From assembly GCA_036365145.1 (NCBI GenBank), contig JAEOAD010001365.1, forward strand, positions 4,425,001-4,489,000: a DNA stretch of 64,000 nucleotides, read 5' to 3'. Positions 13,672-28,800 of the stretch are shown here, one piece after another. How positions within the stretch are numbered: position 1 is the first letter of the stretch; each line of letters opens with the position of its first letter. Under the pieces are notes generated by a model that ran no database searches, was not told the origin of the DNA, and saw only the letters and a list, made by a program, of their open reading frames with translations. Source of the stretch: Orientallactaga sibirica (Eukaryota; Chordata; Mammalia; Rodentia; Dipodidae). The position numbers and the translations under genes are program-made.

Positions 13672-15175
13672 ACAGTGGAATAGTAAAGGCAATAAAAATT
13701 GAGCAAACCTGTTCAGTTAAACTCTGAAAATGATCAGACATGCAATACAGGCGTTCACCGAAAACTTTTGGTGAGGAAGGGAAGCTGAAGTGAACCAGCC
13801 GTGTGGCATCAGTGATGGCCAGAAGTGGTACGCAGTCATCGGTTAAAGCTGGAGAAAGTACACAGGTTCCATGAGCGAGGGTCTCTGCACACTCTCAAAA
13901 GCAGGCCCAGTTCCCACACTGCAGCACACTGCTAGATTGCATTTTTCTTTTGTTTCCTCTTTTGCAGTGCTGGAGACTGCGCCCACGGCTTCATGCAGGC
14001 TAAGTAAGCACGCAGCCACTGAACTATCCATGTAGCTCTGTGCTTTAGTTTTCAGGTACAAAGAAACGTCTTTCCCAATTTTTTAAAAAATGCCAGAGGC
14101 CAATGATTATATTCCAGAGAAAAGTGGCCTCCCTTTTAGGCTGAACAAGCCCTTTTCTACTATATACCAAGGCTTCTTATATAGTTTATTTTAGACATTC
14201 TGACTTTTATATTTCTATTATTAATTTTTATCATATTATGCTATTAATGTTTTCATTCATTTATTTGCAAGGAAAGAGAGAAGGAAAGAATGAGAATGAC
14301 AGAGAGAAGGAATGGGCCCTCCAAGGCCTCCTGCCACACTGCAAACCAATTCCAGATGCATGTGCCACTTTGTGTATCTGGCTTTACGTGGGTACTGGGG
14401 ACTCAAACCCAGATATTCAGGCTTTGCAAGAACTTTAACCACTGGGCAATCTCACCAGCCCATATTGTGTTTAATTCCAGGCACAGGTACATACATGAAC
14501 AGACAGAGACTTTACAGACTAGACATAGGAGGCTTTCCATACGAGTTAGCAATCATTAAGCTGAAACTCCAGAACATCTTCTAGATGAAGGATTGTTGCC
14601 TGCCAGCCCGAGAACCAGGAAGCACCCAGACTCAGCTTGAGAGAACCCCACTGGAGGTTAATTTTCAATCTGAAATTCAGATCACTAATAAATTCCAAGT
14701 TAAGCCTGAGGAACAAGAGAAATCTAGACAATCTGGAGATAACAAATGAAGACATGATCCCTATTACTTCAACCTTGCGTAAATGTAAGTAGAAATGACA
14801 ACACTTACCTAATACAATGTGAGAACCAGAACTCAACTTCTTTCTCCACTGTTCTAAAATACTTTTTAAGTTAAAAGCCATTTCTTTATGCATTTTCAAG
14901 CAAAACATTGAGTTGCTTTCTACTACCTAAAGATGAAACCAAAGACGGCAGTTCACAACCAGGAGACTGAAATGACTGTAATTGTCAATGTGAACATTTT
15001 TAAATTACATGGGAGACAAAACTCAGAAATTCTCAAGAATGACACTATCAAACAAATATATTCCAAAAGATCTGTAATTTTCACCCCCAAAAGTCTTGCT
15101 TTAAGTGAAACACTATTTTGCTGAAGCTATTTCCCTTCCCTTTAAATAACACGCACATGTATATTGCATTGGTGT

Positions 15176-15216
<41 letters not shown>

Positions 15217-16819
15217 AACCATGTGGCACGGCTGTCAAGAAGGGCCTTGATGCCATACTTCTGCTCACTGTGGCAGAAAGGAAAATGTGCTGCTGATCTT
15301 CTAATTCCATATCTGGCTGTGTTTCTACACTGCGATGTTGCTTACAGAACTAGATTACACTGGATACATCATTAGCCTGGCCTTTCTGCCTACATGACAG
15401 TGTTTACCACCGTTTCAGTTTTCTTAAGTACTGACGCTGGTCCCTTCATGCTTCACCATAACAAAGCCACAGAGCACAACTCCCTGGATGGGCTGGGCCA
15501 CCTGGGTGGCTCCTGCTCAGTGCTGCGCCAGGCCTCCAGCTTTGCGTGCTCCCCGCAATCCTCCTCCTCTTCTCCAAGCTGCACTGTGCTGAGTGACTGC
15601 CTCTCCCTACCACATAGTCAACTTTCTCTCGGTGATCTTCTCTCACCACAGCTCCAGCAGGAGTTAACGCAACTGAGAAAGTGTCGTGGTGTGGGGATGA
15701 GCTCACCTTACACACAACTTCTGTCTCAGCCACAGAGCCGGTAAAGATCAAAGTCTTCTGGGCCTGACTTGGAACAAAATCAAGAACTTGGAGTAAAGTC
15801 GAGGTTTTCTCACATTCTAGGCAAAGATGCACTACCTGGTAACAGAAACAGATGGTTTCAGAAACATTCACTCCTGGCTGCTAAGTTATAATTTTAATAC
15901 AAGAGAATGCACAGAAAATTGATACAAATTTAATTCACATAGATCCGTGTACAAATCACAGCTATCATCACCAGTAGCCAGGACAGACTAGCCCTTGCTG
16001 GCTCTCCCCAGCACCTCCCCATCACCTGCTGGACGTTGCCATAGAGAGCAGCCTCCTCAGGGGCGGTGATGACGACATAAGGGTCCTTCATAAACTCTCT
16101 GACAAGATGCTCTATGTGTCTGTTCCAGTGAACACCCACTGCGACAATCTGGTGTGGTGCAGACTCCCGGTCTTCAACCTCAACATTTTTCTTAAAGTTA
16201 GATAGTATGGCAAACATCTAAAAAAAAAAATCAGTGAAATTTCATCTTTACTTCAAGAGAGTACAGGTTTGGAAGAACATAAAATTAAGGACGTTGTATA
16301 TTTGTGTTGCTAAAGCTGGGAAAGCTTTTGTTAAGGATAAAGAAAGTGTTTAAAATTAATAAACACCATAAAATTCTTGTAAAATAGTTTACGCCACAAA
16401 TCTATCTCACTAGATATGTACAATATGTCTAAAAACTTTCTCTTAGAGGAAGATGAGTCCACCATCCCAAAACAAGGACATACACAAGCAGTGACTAGAA
16501 CACACTCAATGATCAACATGCACTCATGGTCAACGTAAGGACCCAAGGATGTGAACTCTGCTAACAGGACCTCACTGTTTACCTCTCAGCCTGGGAAAAG
16601 GCTAGGCTTAGGTCTGCTACTGGCAGGTAGGCAACATGCATGGCACTCTGACAGTGAGAACAGCTGTACAAAGTATACCCAGACATCAGCTTGTATAAAC
16701 ACTGACACTTTATAGAGGAGCCCACACTTGTCAGTAAGAGACACCTTTACCTGGACCCACCATCACTCCCACATAATGCTGTGGGTCAGCATTCTATATA
16801 CTTCCAAAAGCTGCTACAC

Positions 16820-16851
<32 letters not shown>

Positions 16852-19800
16852 GTACGTCTCTAGGAAACGTTGCTCAGAGGTGGAGTACTTGCCTAGCATT
16901 TCCAAGCTCTGGGTTTATCCCCAGCACTGAACAAAAAACAAAACCACAAAAGTATTCGGTCTTTAATCCATTTGGCCCTGCCTGGGGATCTTTTTAATCC
17001 AGAGGGAAATAGGTACAAAAATGCATATTTGACCAGGCATGGTGGCACATGCCTTTAATCCCAGCACTCTGGAGGCCGAGGTAAGAGGATCACCATGAGT
17101 TCAAGGTGTAGGACTGACTATATGGTGAATTCCAGGTCAGCCTAGAGTAAAGTGAGACCTACCAAAAACAAACAAACAAAAAAGCATATTCTTTACCCAC
17201 TCACATCTAAATTATGTTAAATGGTTTTCAAATAAGCCACGTTATGCTTATATGTTCAACACTGTATGGCCAATGACAATCATGCTACACTATTAACTGC
17301 AGTATGTAAGCTATAAAACTGAACTTATATAAATGGCTCTTGATATTAGTTATATGTGTCAACAAACACAAGCTTTAAACAAAGAAGAAAATATTCCAAA
17401 GCAGAGCCACTACTTCCCGGTGAAAGAGCGGGGTACTGTGCTAGTTCAGGTGCTCTTCTAGTTCTCAAATTCTTTAAATAAAAAGTGTTGTTTCCAGGGC
17501 TGGAGAGATGGCTTAGCGGTTAAGATGTCTGCCTCCTAAGCCTAAGAACGCTGGTTCCAATCTCCAGGTCCCACGTTTAGCCAGATGCAAAGTGACGCAA
17601 GGGCGCAATGCCACACTTGACCACAAGGGGGCGCACACATCTGGATTTTGTTCTCAGCAGCTGAGAGGCTGCTGGTGCGCCCATCTCTATCTGTCTTCCT
17701 CTCCCTCTCTCTCTGTCTCTCTCTCTCTCAAAAAAAGTGTTGTTTCCAGCCGGGCATGATGGCACATGCCTTTAATACCAGCATTCGAGAGGTAGAGGTA
17801 GGAGGCAGAGGTAGGAGGATCACCGTGATCCTGAGGCTTCATGGTGAATTCCAGGTCAGCCTGAGCTAGTGCAAAACCCTACCTCGAAAACCAAATGACA
17901 AAAAACAAACAAAAAAATTGTTTTTACAGTCAGAAAAATATTAATTAGATATTTAACAAATCTCCTTGGAATTTTTTGCTCTTTAAAGAGGACTTTAAGC
18001 CAGGCATGTTGGCACACGCCTTTAATCCCAGCACTCAGGAGGCAGAGGTAGGAGAATTGCCATGAGTCTGAGGCCACCCTGAGACTACATAGTGAATTCC
18101 AGGTCAGCCTGGGCTAGAGTGAGACCCTGCCTTGGGAAAAAAAAAAAAAGAGGACTTTAACATTAGGAAATTTCAAATAAACAGGTCTCTCTTCTCTCTT
18201 CTAAACTACAGACACTGAAGAGAACTTATTTTAGATTAACCAACTGACTTCCCACTGCATACTTTTTCTGCTGCATTTCAGAAACACACGTCCGTCACGG
18301 AGCGCCATCAATGTACGGTCATACTCACTTGCTCATTAGCTTCACAGAACAATGTGTGCACCTCGTCAAGAACCAGGTGGCAGAGTCTAAGAAACAATAA
18401 GCTTTGGTGTGTGAGGAGTCTCAAGAGGCTGTGTGGGGTTGTGATGATCACATCACCTGTATTTTAAAAGAAGAAAGTTAGCTTTTTCCAACACTTGTTT
18501 CACGGAGACTCCACACCCTTTTCAGAAGCCATTTCTCTACTCAGAAGGGACAGACAGGCCCTGTCTACTGTGGCTGAGCCCTGTGGTATCTGAGTACAGC
18601 CTGGGCTCCCTCAGGCTCTGCTCTCCTCAAAGGCAGGAGGTTTCCTTAACACTGTTCTTAGCATCTGACAAACAGTGAGTAGTCCACAGAGGGTGACAAC
18701 TGACTGGAATAATGTGATTTTCTCAGGAAAACAGTGAAGACCGAGCTTTCACTCACTGGTAACTAATAGTGAGATTAGCACTAATGCCACCAACTGTAAC
18801 ATCACACAGGTCATGTCACCTGCAGTCCCAGCCCTTCTCCAGTCAGACGACCAATCACTTGGGAAAGATGCTTACATCCCTTTGGAAGCTTCATGTTCTT
18901 GGCTTCATCTTTGTGAAGTCCAATTGTTAATAGCACAGGATGGAGAGGCCTGGAGGACATGCTATAGTCTCCCAATAACTCAGAAATAAACTGGGCCTTT
19001 TTCCACCCAGGACACACGATAACTGCAAGAGGCTGTAAAGAAAAACAAATTCAAGTAACGTCAAGCAGTAGTTAGGAATCAAGCAGTACATGTGAGACAT
19101 CCAGACCATCTCCTTACATGGAATAAGCGCTTCCTAAATGCTTAGCTATAATCATAATCACATGGGTCTAAAAAATGAAAATGTCATTCATTGCAACAGG
19201 TTTAGAAACATTGAACTAGATTTTCTTAGGTGTAAACGAAAGCACACTGTAAATAAGTTGGTTTCCAACATTCCTACAGGGTAGGGCCAACTATTCTTCA
19301 TTTCACAGGGGAGAATCTGAGGCACAGAGACGTTAAGTCAGTTGCCCGAGGCTAGCTACAATTAATGCATGGTGGGATGTGAACTTTACAAGTGTGGCTC
19401 TCGATTTCCTGCTCCTAAGTAGCAGGGAGTCTTAAAGGGCATGACATCTTCCTTAGGAGACTCAACCTTCTGTTCTCCAGCAGCCCACATTGTCCCCTGA
19501 AGGTGCCCTACCCCCAAACGTCTTCCTGGACACATGCTGCCTGTCAACTGAGACAAGCCTGGTCTCCTTTTAGGCAGGTCCAGGTGAGAGCCAGCTTCTG
19601 CACAGGCCTGCAAGTCAAACTATCCATGGCAGTGTGAAGTAGGGAGACATAAGAGCAAAGCCTAGTCACCCTTTTCTTCCTCAGCACAATATATGCTTAA
19701 TATACTTAATCAGCTGGGCTCACCTGCTACCACACTGGGAGGGCGGGTAATACAAAGCCATTTCAACTACACATAATAAGCAGTGCAAATAGTGATGGAA

Positions 19801-22800
19801 ATTATCCCATTGCATGGTAGGATTAAGAAAACCAACCAGTGTCCTTCCTGTGTGCAGCTCTGGGCATCCATCCTTGCCGCTGCCTCCCTTATGCTGTCAG
19901 ATGGAACCACGTGCACTAGCTTCTGTGCGCCAGCACTGGGATGGAGGTTTGATCGCGTGTCCTGACAGCTGAAATCCAGCAATGCAGAGGCCACTACTCA
20001 CCACTGTTTTGACCTGACAACCCATTTCTCCTTCCTATAATCTGTTAGCTGTTTTCAGATGATTACACATGAAAAAAACGAAGATTATAAAACAGTGGGA
20101 TGCTATGAAATAATTTAAAGTATGTGGGACAGTAAAACGTGGCCTCGAATTCCATGTCCACCACTTCTCAGTTGGTAAGAGTTCAGCCCAGCACCTGTGC
20201 ACACACTGCCTGTTCTCATACAGGACATGGCAAGAACAACACGTGCCTTACGTCACGAATGCTTTTCCTAACGATTACGTGAATTAAGACCCGATAGCTT
20301 TATAGACTCAGTACCCATCTCTAATGCAGGATTCTTCTGCACAACTACACACCACAGGAATAGAGTCAGGGTGGCAATCACCTAGGAGACGTGATGACAG
20401 AAAGAAGAAAAAGGTACGTCCTCATAGGTAGGGTGGCTTTTGTGGTTTCTTTTGTGAGACAAAATGTAGCCTGTGTAGCCTAAGCTAGCCTCAAACTTGC
20501 GCCTCCAACTTCAGCCTCCCAGTGCTGGGAGTACAGGCCTGTGCCACCAGGCCTGGCTCACAGGTTATCTTCCAGCCTAGCATTTTAGAAATCAAAATGA
20601 ATATTACAACACCAACTTTACCAAAGGTAGATGTGTCATTTGAAAGGAAACATTTAATCCTCTTTACTGTGAAACAAAATTATTTTGAACTTACTCCATT
20701 CCTACTCGGCAGTGACTCATAGCAGCCCCTTATTTGCAAAACCGTGAGCAATGGCGGGAGATACAACAAAGGGTCATTTCCACAGTGAGAAATGACGACC
20801 ACGTCACAACCACGTGCAACGGGAGGCCAAGAGTAAGACTCCGTGTGGCTGGGTCCTGGGAATTTATTTCTTTGAAGAGCCTACAAAAAAAAAGAAAGGA
20901 AGGAAGGAAGGGAGGGAGGGAGGGAGGGAGGGAGGGAGAGGTAAAATGAACAAATACTCCATTTTATGGCTCATTTCACTCCAGCAACCAGCAAGCACAC
21001 CTGGCTCATTCTAGTTTTCTCCAAGACCTACCTTAAGTCTCCACGCATCTTTTCTTTTCTTTTCTTTTCTTTCTTTCTTTTTTTTTTTTTTTTTTCGTTT
21101 TTTTGAGGCAGGGTCTCACTCTAGCTCAGGCTGACCTGGAATTCACTATGTAGTCTCAGGGTGGCCTTGAACTCACGGCGATCCTCCTACCTCTGCCTCA
21201 TGAGTGCTGGGATTAAAGGCGTGCGCCACTACATCTGGCTCTCCATCATCTTTTCTAAATATAAGCTCGTGTTACAGGACTTGTTTTACTGAACCCCCAT
21301 TAAGGGATCTACTGGGCAGTCAGTTGGCTGACCAAACAGCTAGAATACAATGTAAAAAGGAGATGACTTTGTATCTTTAGTCTCCTAGTCAACTGGCAGT
21401 CCACCAGCCTTACTTGCAAGACTTAATTCTTTTGTTGGACTTGATTTGTGAGACAGGATCTTGCTATGTAACCAAAGCTGGTCTCAAATTCTTATTTCTC
21501 CTGCCTTAGCTTGTGTTGGCTTATTTCTCTCTGCAAGTGTTACTAGAAGTTGACAGGGCATGGTTCTGTAACCACAGATAAGGGCCTGCGTCATCAACTC
21601 CTAGCCACCATCCTCATCCTCAGAGCCCTGAGCCACGTCAGTGCAGACGGCTCAGCGGGCAGCTCACTCTGCTGCCAACCGGGACCTTCCGCTATCAGAA
21701 GCCCACCTAGTCTTTCTTGGGGTATCTTTTTGTGGAACACAGGCTTTAGTCATTTCTGGAAACAGGAGACAGAGGAGGTAAGTTTTCTTGATCCCCTGCA
21801 AGCCTGAAAACACCTTTCCTCTACCCTCACAGCTCGCTGATGTCCTTGGGCTGGAATGGCTTCATCCATATGCTGAAGTCAGCCTGCATTGCTGGGATGA
21901 CTCCTGTGCTGGGCTGTGCTGGGGACAGTTTGCTCCCTTAGCAATCTCCGTGACCCTTACTCTGAGTTCCCAGGCGCAGCACAGCCAAGTCCCTTCAGTC
22001 TGTTTCTGTTTGTCAGTTGTCCTGGCTGAGACCACAGGTCTAGCATGGGACACATGCTGCCTAGGGTCATAAAATCCCTGCAGCACTCCTCTTCCTTCGT
22101 TTTTTCTCCCAGAAATCCCATTTTCACATACTGGTCTTCAAATTTAAACCTCAAACTCTTTTTTTTTTTTTTCTATTTTCATAGTTTTGCCATTTTGCTC
22201 TACTTTCAGTTTGCTTCAATTTTATACCTCAAAGTTACTTCTGAGAACCTTTTATTTTCTGATGGCTCCCCACTTTGCATGCATGTGTGGTTTTTCAGAC
22301 AGGGCTTCATGTTGCCCAGGCTGGCCTTGAACTCCTGATCCTCCTGCCTCCACCTCCCAAGTGCTAGGATTACAGACATGTACCATCACACCCAGCTTTC
22401 ACTTATTTTTTAAATTTTATTTATTTATTTGAGAGAGAGATAGGAAAGAAGCAGATAAAGAAACAGAGAGAGAGAGAGAGAGAGAGCAAGAGAGAAAGAG
22501 AGAGTGAGCAAGCAAGCGTCAGGGCCTCCTGCCAGTGCAAATGAGCTCCAGACACTTGAGCCACTTTGTGCATCTGGCTTTACGTGGGTACTGGGGAAGT
22601 GAACCCAGGGCATCAAGCTTTTCAAGAAATCACCTTTAACCTTAACCACTGAGCCATTTCTCTACCCCTCCCTTAGTTTTTTTAAAGACTACCTTATTAC
22701 TGTTAGATGAATGCAATATCTTCTTCTTCTTTTTTTTTTTCCTTGAGGTAGGGTCTCCCTCTAGCTCAGGCTGACCTGGAATTTACTATGTTGACTCAGG

Positions 22801-25800
22801 TGGCCTTGAACTCACAGTGATAAGTGTTGGGATTAAAGGCGTGCACCATCACCATGCCTGGCAAGAAAACTTTTTTAAAGCCAGGAGGAACAGATGAGTG
22901 CGCACGACTGACTGATTTATGAAGCAACTGTGGAAAGAGCAGCAGAAAAGCCTCTACAACTGCACCACAAGTGTGCTGCTTCTTCTAAGCCCTCTTTCAA
23001 AGGCACATTTGAAAAAACTTATTTCAGAAAAGGATTCCATTATAAACTGACTTCTCCACAAAATAATTGTTCTCTTATGGGAAGTTGACTTGGACTTGAG
23101 ACAATAACACACAAAAACTTAAAAGAAAGTTTCAAAAGCAAAGAAATTATACAGTGCAACCTTAGAACTGTTTAGTTTATTAAAATCCTTCTATGGGGCT
23201 GGGGTGTGACTCAGTGGCAGAGCATCTGCTTAGGATGTACGAGGCCCTGGGTTCCAGTCCCAGTAATGTAAAAACAAAACAGAACAAAATAGAGCGAGAA
23301 AGAGGACCTTTCTGTGTCGGGAAAGGCCAGCGTCTCTTCAGGAGCCTGGTTTTAGAGCACGCTCACCTTCTTCAGGTCTGAAGACAGTGGTGACTTGTCC
23401 AAGGACAAGCAGGGCTCAATCTTGTTCCGGAGCACAGCACCAGGCCGAGGTGAGCCTAATTTCAACTTCTGCAACTAACCAACACAAGTGTTAGACAACC
23501 ACAGCCAGATGTGCCCCGAGTGTGCATGAAAGTATCAAGACCTTTACAGAGAAGGAAACCTAAGACTGATGTAAACACCTGGGTTTACATGCTTACCAGA
23601 AACACATGGCCCACCCAACAAAAGGGAGACCACTGCTATCCAAATAAAACACCCTTTCTCTGCAATAGTGACTCCTAGATCCTGTTAAGGTCATGACACG
23701 GGGAAAGCCCCTGTCTTAGGAGACGTCTAGAGGGAGAAAGGAAGGAGGAAGAGGAGGAAGAGGAACAGGGCGAGAGCAGCAGTCTTCTCTCCTGTGTAAC
23801 CTGGTTGAAGGCTTATAATACCTGTTGCAGATCAGAGATCCCATCAGTTCTCAGAGGATCAGGATTTAAAAACTGCAGTAATCTGTAAAGTAGTTAAAAT
23901 GACACTTTGAAGAAGAAGAGTGTTTACATTTACTCTGCCCAGTTATTCTTTTTTCCTTCTGAAGGAGTAAAATGACCATTCATCCCCATCCCCAGGGAAC
24001 ACCTATGAAAAAAGTGCATGTTCCATTTTGCTTGATTCAATGAGGCGCAAGGGCCACCAGGAGGCCATACCAAGTTCCCAGTTGCAATCCTGGGCCTTCA
24101 GCAGGGCTACCAAGCCCTAGAACCACCAATGTCCCGTACAGAGTGTCTGAAAGGGGATCTAACCAAGCTTAGGACTCACTGGTCTACTTCATGAGCTTTA
24201 CTTTATGAGGAGAAAAGACCAGTCCTTTACCTACCACAGAGGAAAAGGAGGGTACAACCATGTTCTTTAGACCCAACCCCAGCTCCAGTGTGGCAGCATC
24301 AGAAAGCTCACACACACTTTCTACAGTGGGAACTGGGGGAAGAAAATAGTGTCTGAAAAACACACATCAAATTGCACTCTTTCTGAAACCCCATCCTGCC
24401 AATGTGTTTTTAACACAAAAGGCTCAAGTGAATGGATAAATAAAATGTGCTACATCCATGCAAGGGTATGTTACTTAGACACATTTATGACACAACAGAG
24501 AAGAATTTTTAAAACATTCTGGCAAGTAAAGGAGACCAGTCACCAACATCTACCCAGTGTACATGACTCACTCCAACACAGCACCACAAACAGGGAGCCC
24601 CAGGGGTAAAACAGATTCATGCTCTCCGGAGGACAGATACAGAATCTGGGGGGAGGTGACAAAAGTGATCTACACCTACATTACGTACAACAGCTGCATG
24701 ACTATGAATACACTAAAAACCACGGAGCCCATGCTTTAATGGATAAATGCTGTGGTGCATGAATGGTATCTTAAGCCATTTTTAAAGCCACAATGACAGG
24801 AAAGAAGCAGAGGAGACAATATTGCAAACATAATTTTAGAAATGGAAACAGATGGGCTAAGTGGTACCCAACTCAACAGATAAATGACAATGGAAGTTGT
24901 GCCAGCCACTGGAAAAACAGTACTGTTTGTACAGAACAGATTCAGAAATTAAGAACTAAGAGCGTGCTCCTGGGCTGTGGCAACACAAAAAGGGCTGAAC
25001 TAAAGCAGGCCAGGAACAGTGTAATGCCAGACCTCCCCCAGGTCCACCCCCAAGGAAGACCACGGGCTGATGCTCTGCAAAGGCGCAAGCAGAGCTCTGA
25101 GGCCCCGGCAACAACGGCACAGCCGAGGGTGAAGGGACTCACTGAGAAGGGATGAGGACTTAAGCCAACAGGCAAAGCTGACTGTGCCACCAGCCAGCTT
25201 CTGCCACTCTACGCTAAGGATAGGCACAAGCCGGACTACCTGGGGGATGAGGGGCAGCAGGAGTCTTTCCTAGGGAGTCTGACCCAACCCCTGAAAAGAT
25301 GAGGCCAAAGTCAGTAGTCCTGTAGCAGGTCAGCTTGTTCTGCAGTGAGCCACTCAACTCTCAATAAGCCCAGCTGGCCCACTAGTGTGCTGGGTGCATA
25401 TGAGTAAATAATCAAAGAGCACAAAGTGTCCGAGGAAAGCCTCTACACGTACAGAGATGAAAAGTAAAAACAGAAGTGCAGTGTCTGGAATGGAAACAAC
25501 ACAGCACGATGACAACACATTCCAAAATTGTTTGCACCTCTAAAGAAAACGTCACATACACGAAACAAGGTCAGGATACTGTGATGACGAATCTTAACTG
25601 TAAACTTGACTGCGTTTGAGAAATCTTTAAAGGAATAGTGAAGCCCACCCCTCTGGGTGTGTCTGTGAAGGTATTCCAGACAACTGGCATACTGAACAGC
25701 AAATGAGGGAAGACCAGTTCTAAATGTAGGCGGTACCATCTACTGGCTGGAACCCCAATGGAATAAAAGCGGAAGTCCACCAGTGGAAGCATGTACTCTC

Positions 25801-28800
25801 TCACTGTTTCCTGTCCACCACAATGAGCCACATCACTCATTTATATCCACACCAAACACCTTAGTCAGTCATAAAGTATTATCTCTCCCCAGCACATCTG
25901 GTCTCTGTCAAAACCCTCTTCAAGTAATGCTTCAGGGAGCCGCTTCCAACCACATGAGCAGAAACCCACTGGCAACACCCCTCATGTATGCAGCGCAGCT
26001 GATAAACCTGGCAACAGATGAGACACTATGTCTCGGGTCCAAGAGACATCTTCAGAGGCCCTCAACAGAATAGAGTGGGCGCTCGTGGATACCTAAGAAT
26101 CCCTAAAGAGAAATGTGTCATATGGGCCACCATATCCTAGATGCAGATCCCAATTTCCCACCACTTAATCCTAAAGCATGAGGAAGGAAAAGGTGGTGTG
26201 TAGTCCAGAATAGGGATCGTGACACACTGAGAAATGAATTCCTCCTGAATTTACTGTGATTTTATATTTTCCATGTGAGTTACATGATAGACAATAAATC
26301 TAAGTAAAAAGAAACAAAAGTGGCTGTAGGTGAGAAAGGAAGCAACAGGTTCCAAACAGAGGAGACTGGATGGGTCCCGGCCTGAAGGTGCCTCAAAGGC
26401 AAGCCAAGCCTTTGCAACATGCCAAAACATTGTTGCTGGAGCTATTGTCTCTTATGCAGTTATGTGAAACCTACTGCGTCAGTTACTTTCTCACTGCTGG
26501 AACAAAATACACAGCCAAAGGCCATGGGAAGAGAATGCATAAAAGAAGGACGAGGGAGGGTCAATCAAAATTCAAGATAGTGTGAATAAGACTTATGTAA
26601 ACCTACTTTTTTGAATAATGGCACATCTAAAAGCTGTAGATTACTAGAAAATTTTCAGTGCCTGGGATGGCCAAGGAGGTCCTGGTAGCCTCCAAAACAT
26701 TAAAGGCTATTGCCAAAGCCCTTGGTTGCCCTTGAGAAACAGATGATAAGACCCTACTGCTGAAGACATCTCTTGCCTGAGAGGCAAGGTCACTGAGAAA
26801 GCAAGCTGGTACTGAGCAGAAAACCTTCTCCCTGTAGACCAGCCAACTGAAAGCTGGGGAAAAAAAGCTGCAGTGCATGCAGCCGTATGGGAGACAGAAG
26901 TCATCAGCAGTGAAAACAGTGGACACTGAAAATTCAAGTTTGGCCATACAGGCCCAATAACTGAATGGGTGCAATAGTGGTATGTCTGCTTTTGGAGTAA
27001 CCAACTGCTCTATAATTGGACTGAAGGTCCTCTCTACGGGAGGGAATACATACCTGGTACTGAAAAACCTAAGTAAAAGTCTATGGTAGGTGAGATCAGG
27101 AGCCTTAGGGGTATAAGCCTGCTCTTGTCTGACTAAATGTATATATTATTCCCACCAAGCTGCCCTGAAAGCACTACACTTAATGTTCATATTCACATAT
27201 TAATGCTACTCTCACTTCTGGTTAGAGAAGCTTCTCTTTTCAGATGGCGATGACCACTGGGATCACCCAAAAGGCAACATAGTGCTGAGAAGAAGGGACG
27301 AAGGAGTGCCCAGCACTGAAACACCTCTGTCACACCCTCCAAGGCTCAGGGCCCATTTCGGAAGAGGGGGCGGATAGAATGGAAGAGCCAAAGGAAGGGT
27401 ATGACTCCTTACAATGCAACTGTCCAGACAGAAATTGGCCTCGATATCCATGACATTGCAGTGCCTAGCAATACCTTCACAAGACCCTCATAATAGAAGA
27501 AAAAGATAAAAAAAAAAAAGATGATGACATCAAATTAAAAGAGAGACTAATGGAGAGAGGGAGGGGATATGATGGAGATTGGAGTTCTAAAGTGGAATGG
27601 GGGAGGGGAGGGAAATATCATGTGTTTTTTTGTATGTAAGTATAGAAGTTGTCAATAAAAAAAAAAAAAAAAAAAGGAAAAAAAAAAAAACACAGCCAAA
27701 ATCGGCTTTTCAGTATCATTTTGAGGGCAGTCCAGAGCAAGAGGCCAGTGTCACACGAGCAAGGAGGATGTGAGAGACAAATGCTGGTGTCCAGCTGCTT
27801 GCTTCCTCTCATGCAGTGCAGGACCACAGCCCATGGAGCGGCCCAGCCCACAGTTAGGGTGGTTCCACAGTGCATAGTCAGGTTTACACCCATCATAGCA
27901 ATAAACTCACTTTGGGTACCAATTTTCTGCTAATCTAATCTAGGAAATTCTTTTTTTTTAAATAATTTTTTAAGATTTATTTTTATTTATTATTTATTAG
28001 AGACAGAGAGAGAGGGAGGGAGGGACAGATAGAGTGGGAATGGGCGTGCCAGGGCTTCCACCACTGCAAACAAACTCCAGATACAGGCACCACCATGTGC
28101 ATCTGGCTTATGTGGGACTTAGAGAATCGAACCTGGATCCTTAGGCTTCCCAGGCATATGCCTTAACTGCTAAGCCATCTCTCCAGTTCTAATCTAGGAA
28201 ATTCTTAACACATTCCTAAGAGATTTATTTCCATGGTGATTGTCAATCTTATCAAATTGACAATCAGAGATTAATCTTACAGCTACTGACCACCCTTGAG
28301 AAAAGAACGTTGTTCTGTCTTCTTTCACTCCGAGGGCTAGAAACAGGACCTGGTTCCACAGGCCTCAGGCAGTGTTACCAAGCCTAGGCCTTTCTGCTCC
28401 AGTGTTCAGAGTGCAGCACCATCGCCAAGTTTGCTCATTAATATCGTTTGTCAACTTGGCAGGATTCAGGATCACCATGGAACAAATCTTTGGCACAACT
28501 GTTAGGGATATACCAGATTAGACTGACTGACATGGGAAGTCCCTCTGTGAGTAGCACCAGTCCACAGGCTAAGGTCCTGGGATAAGGAGATGGCTGGCGA
28601 GCACCAACATTCATGCTCTCTGCCTCCTGACTAAGGATACCACATGACCAGCTCTGCTCACGTTCCTACTGTCCTGCCTTCCATGTCATGAGGGCTGTAA
28701 TCTTCAACTGTAAAATAAGCCCTTCCTTCCGTACACAGCTTTTGTCAGGTATCTGCCACAGCAGTGAGGAAAAGAACTCACAGAAAATTGGCACCAAAGT

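Noticed and set aside
17497..17570. tRNA gene candidates at SINE heads (also at 33267, 62598 and others)
   Set aside because: A and B boxes are present, but the heads belong to a dispersed SINE family, do not fold as full tRNAs, and are followed by SINE bodies.
24793..25155. 120-codon frame in intron 11
   Set aside because: No family resemblance and no splice context on the plus strand; not supported as a gene.
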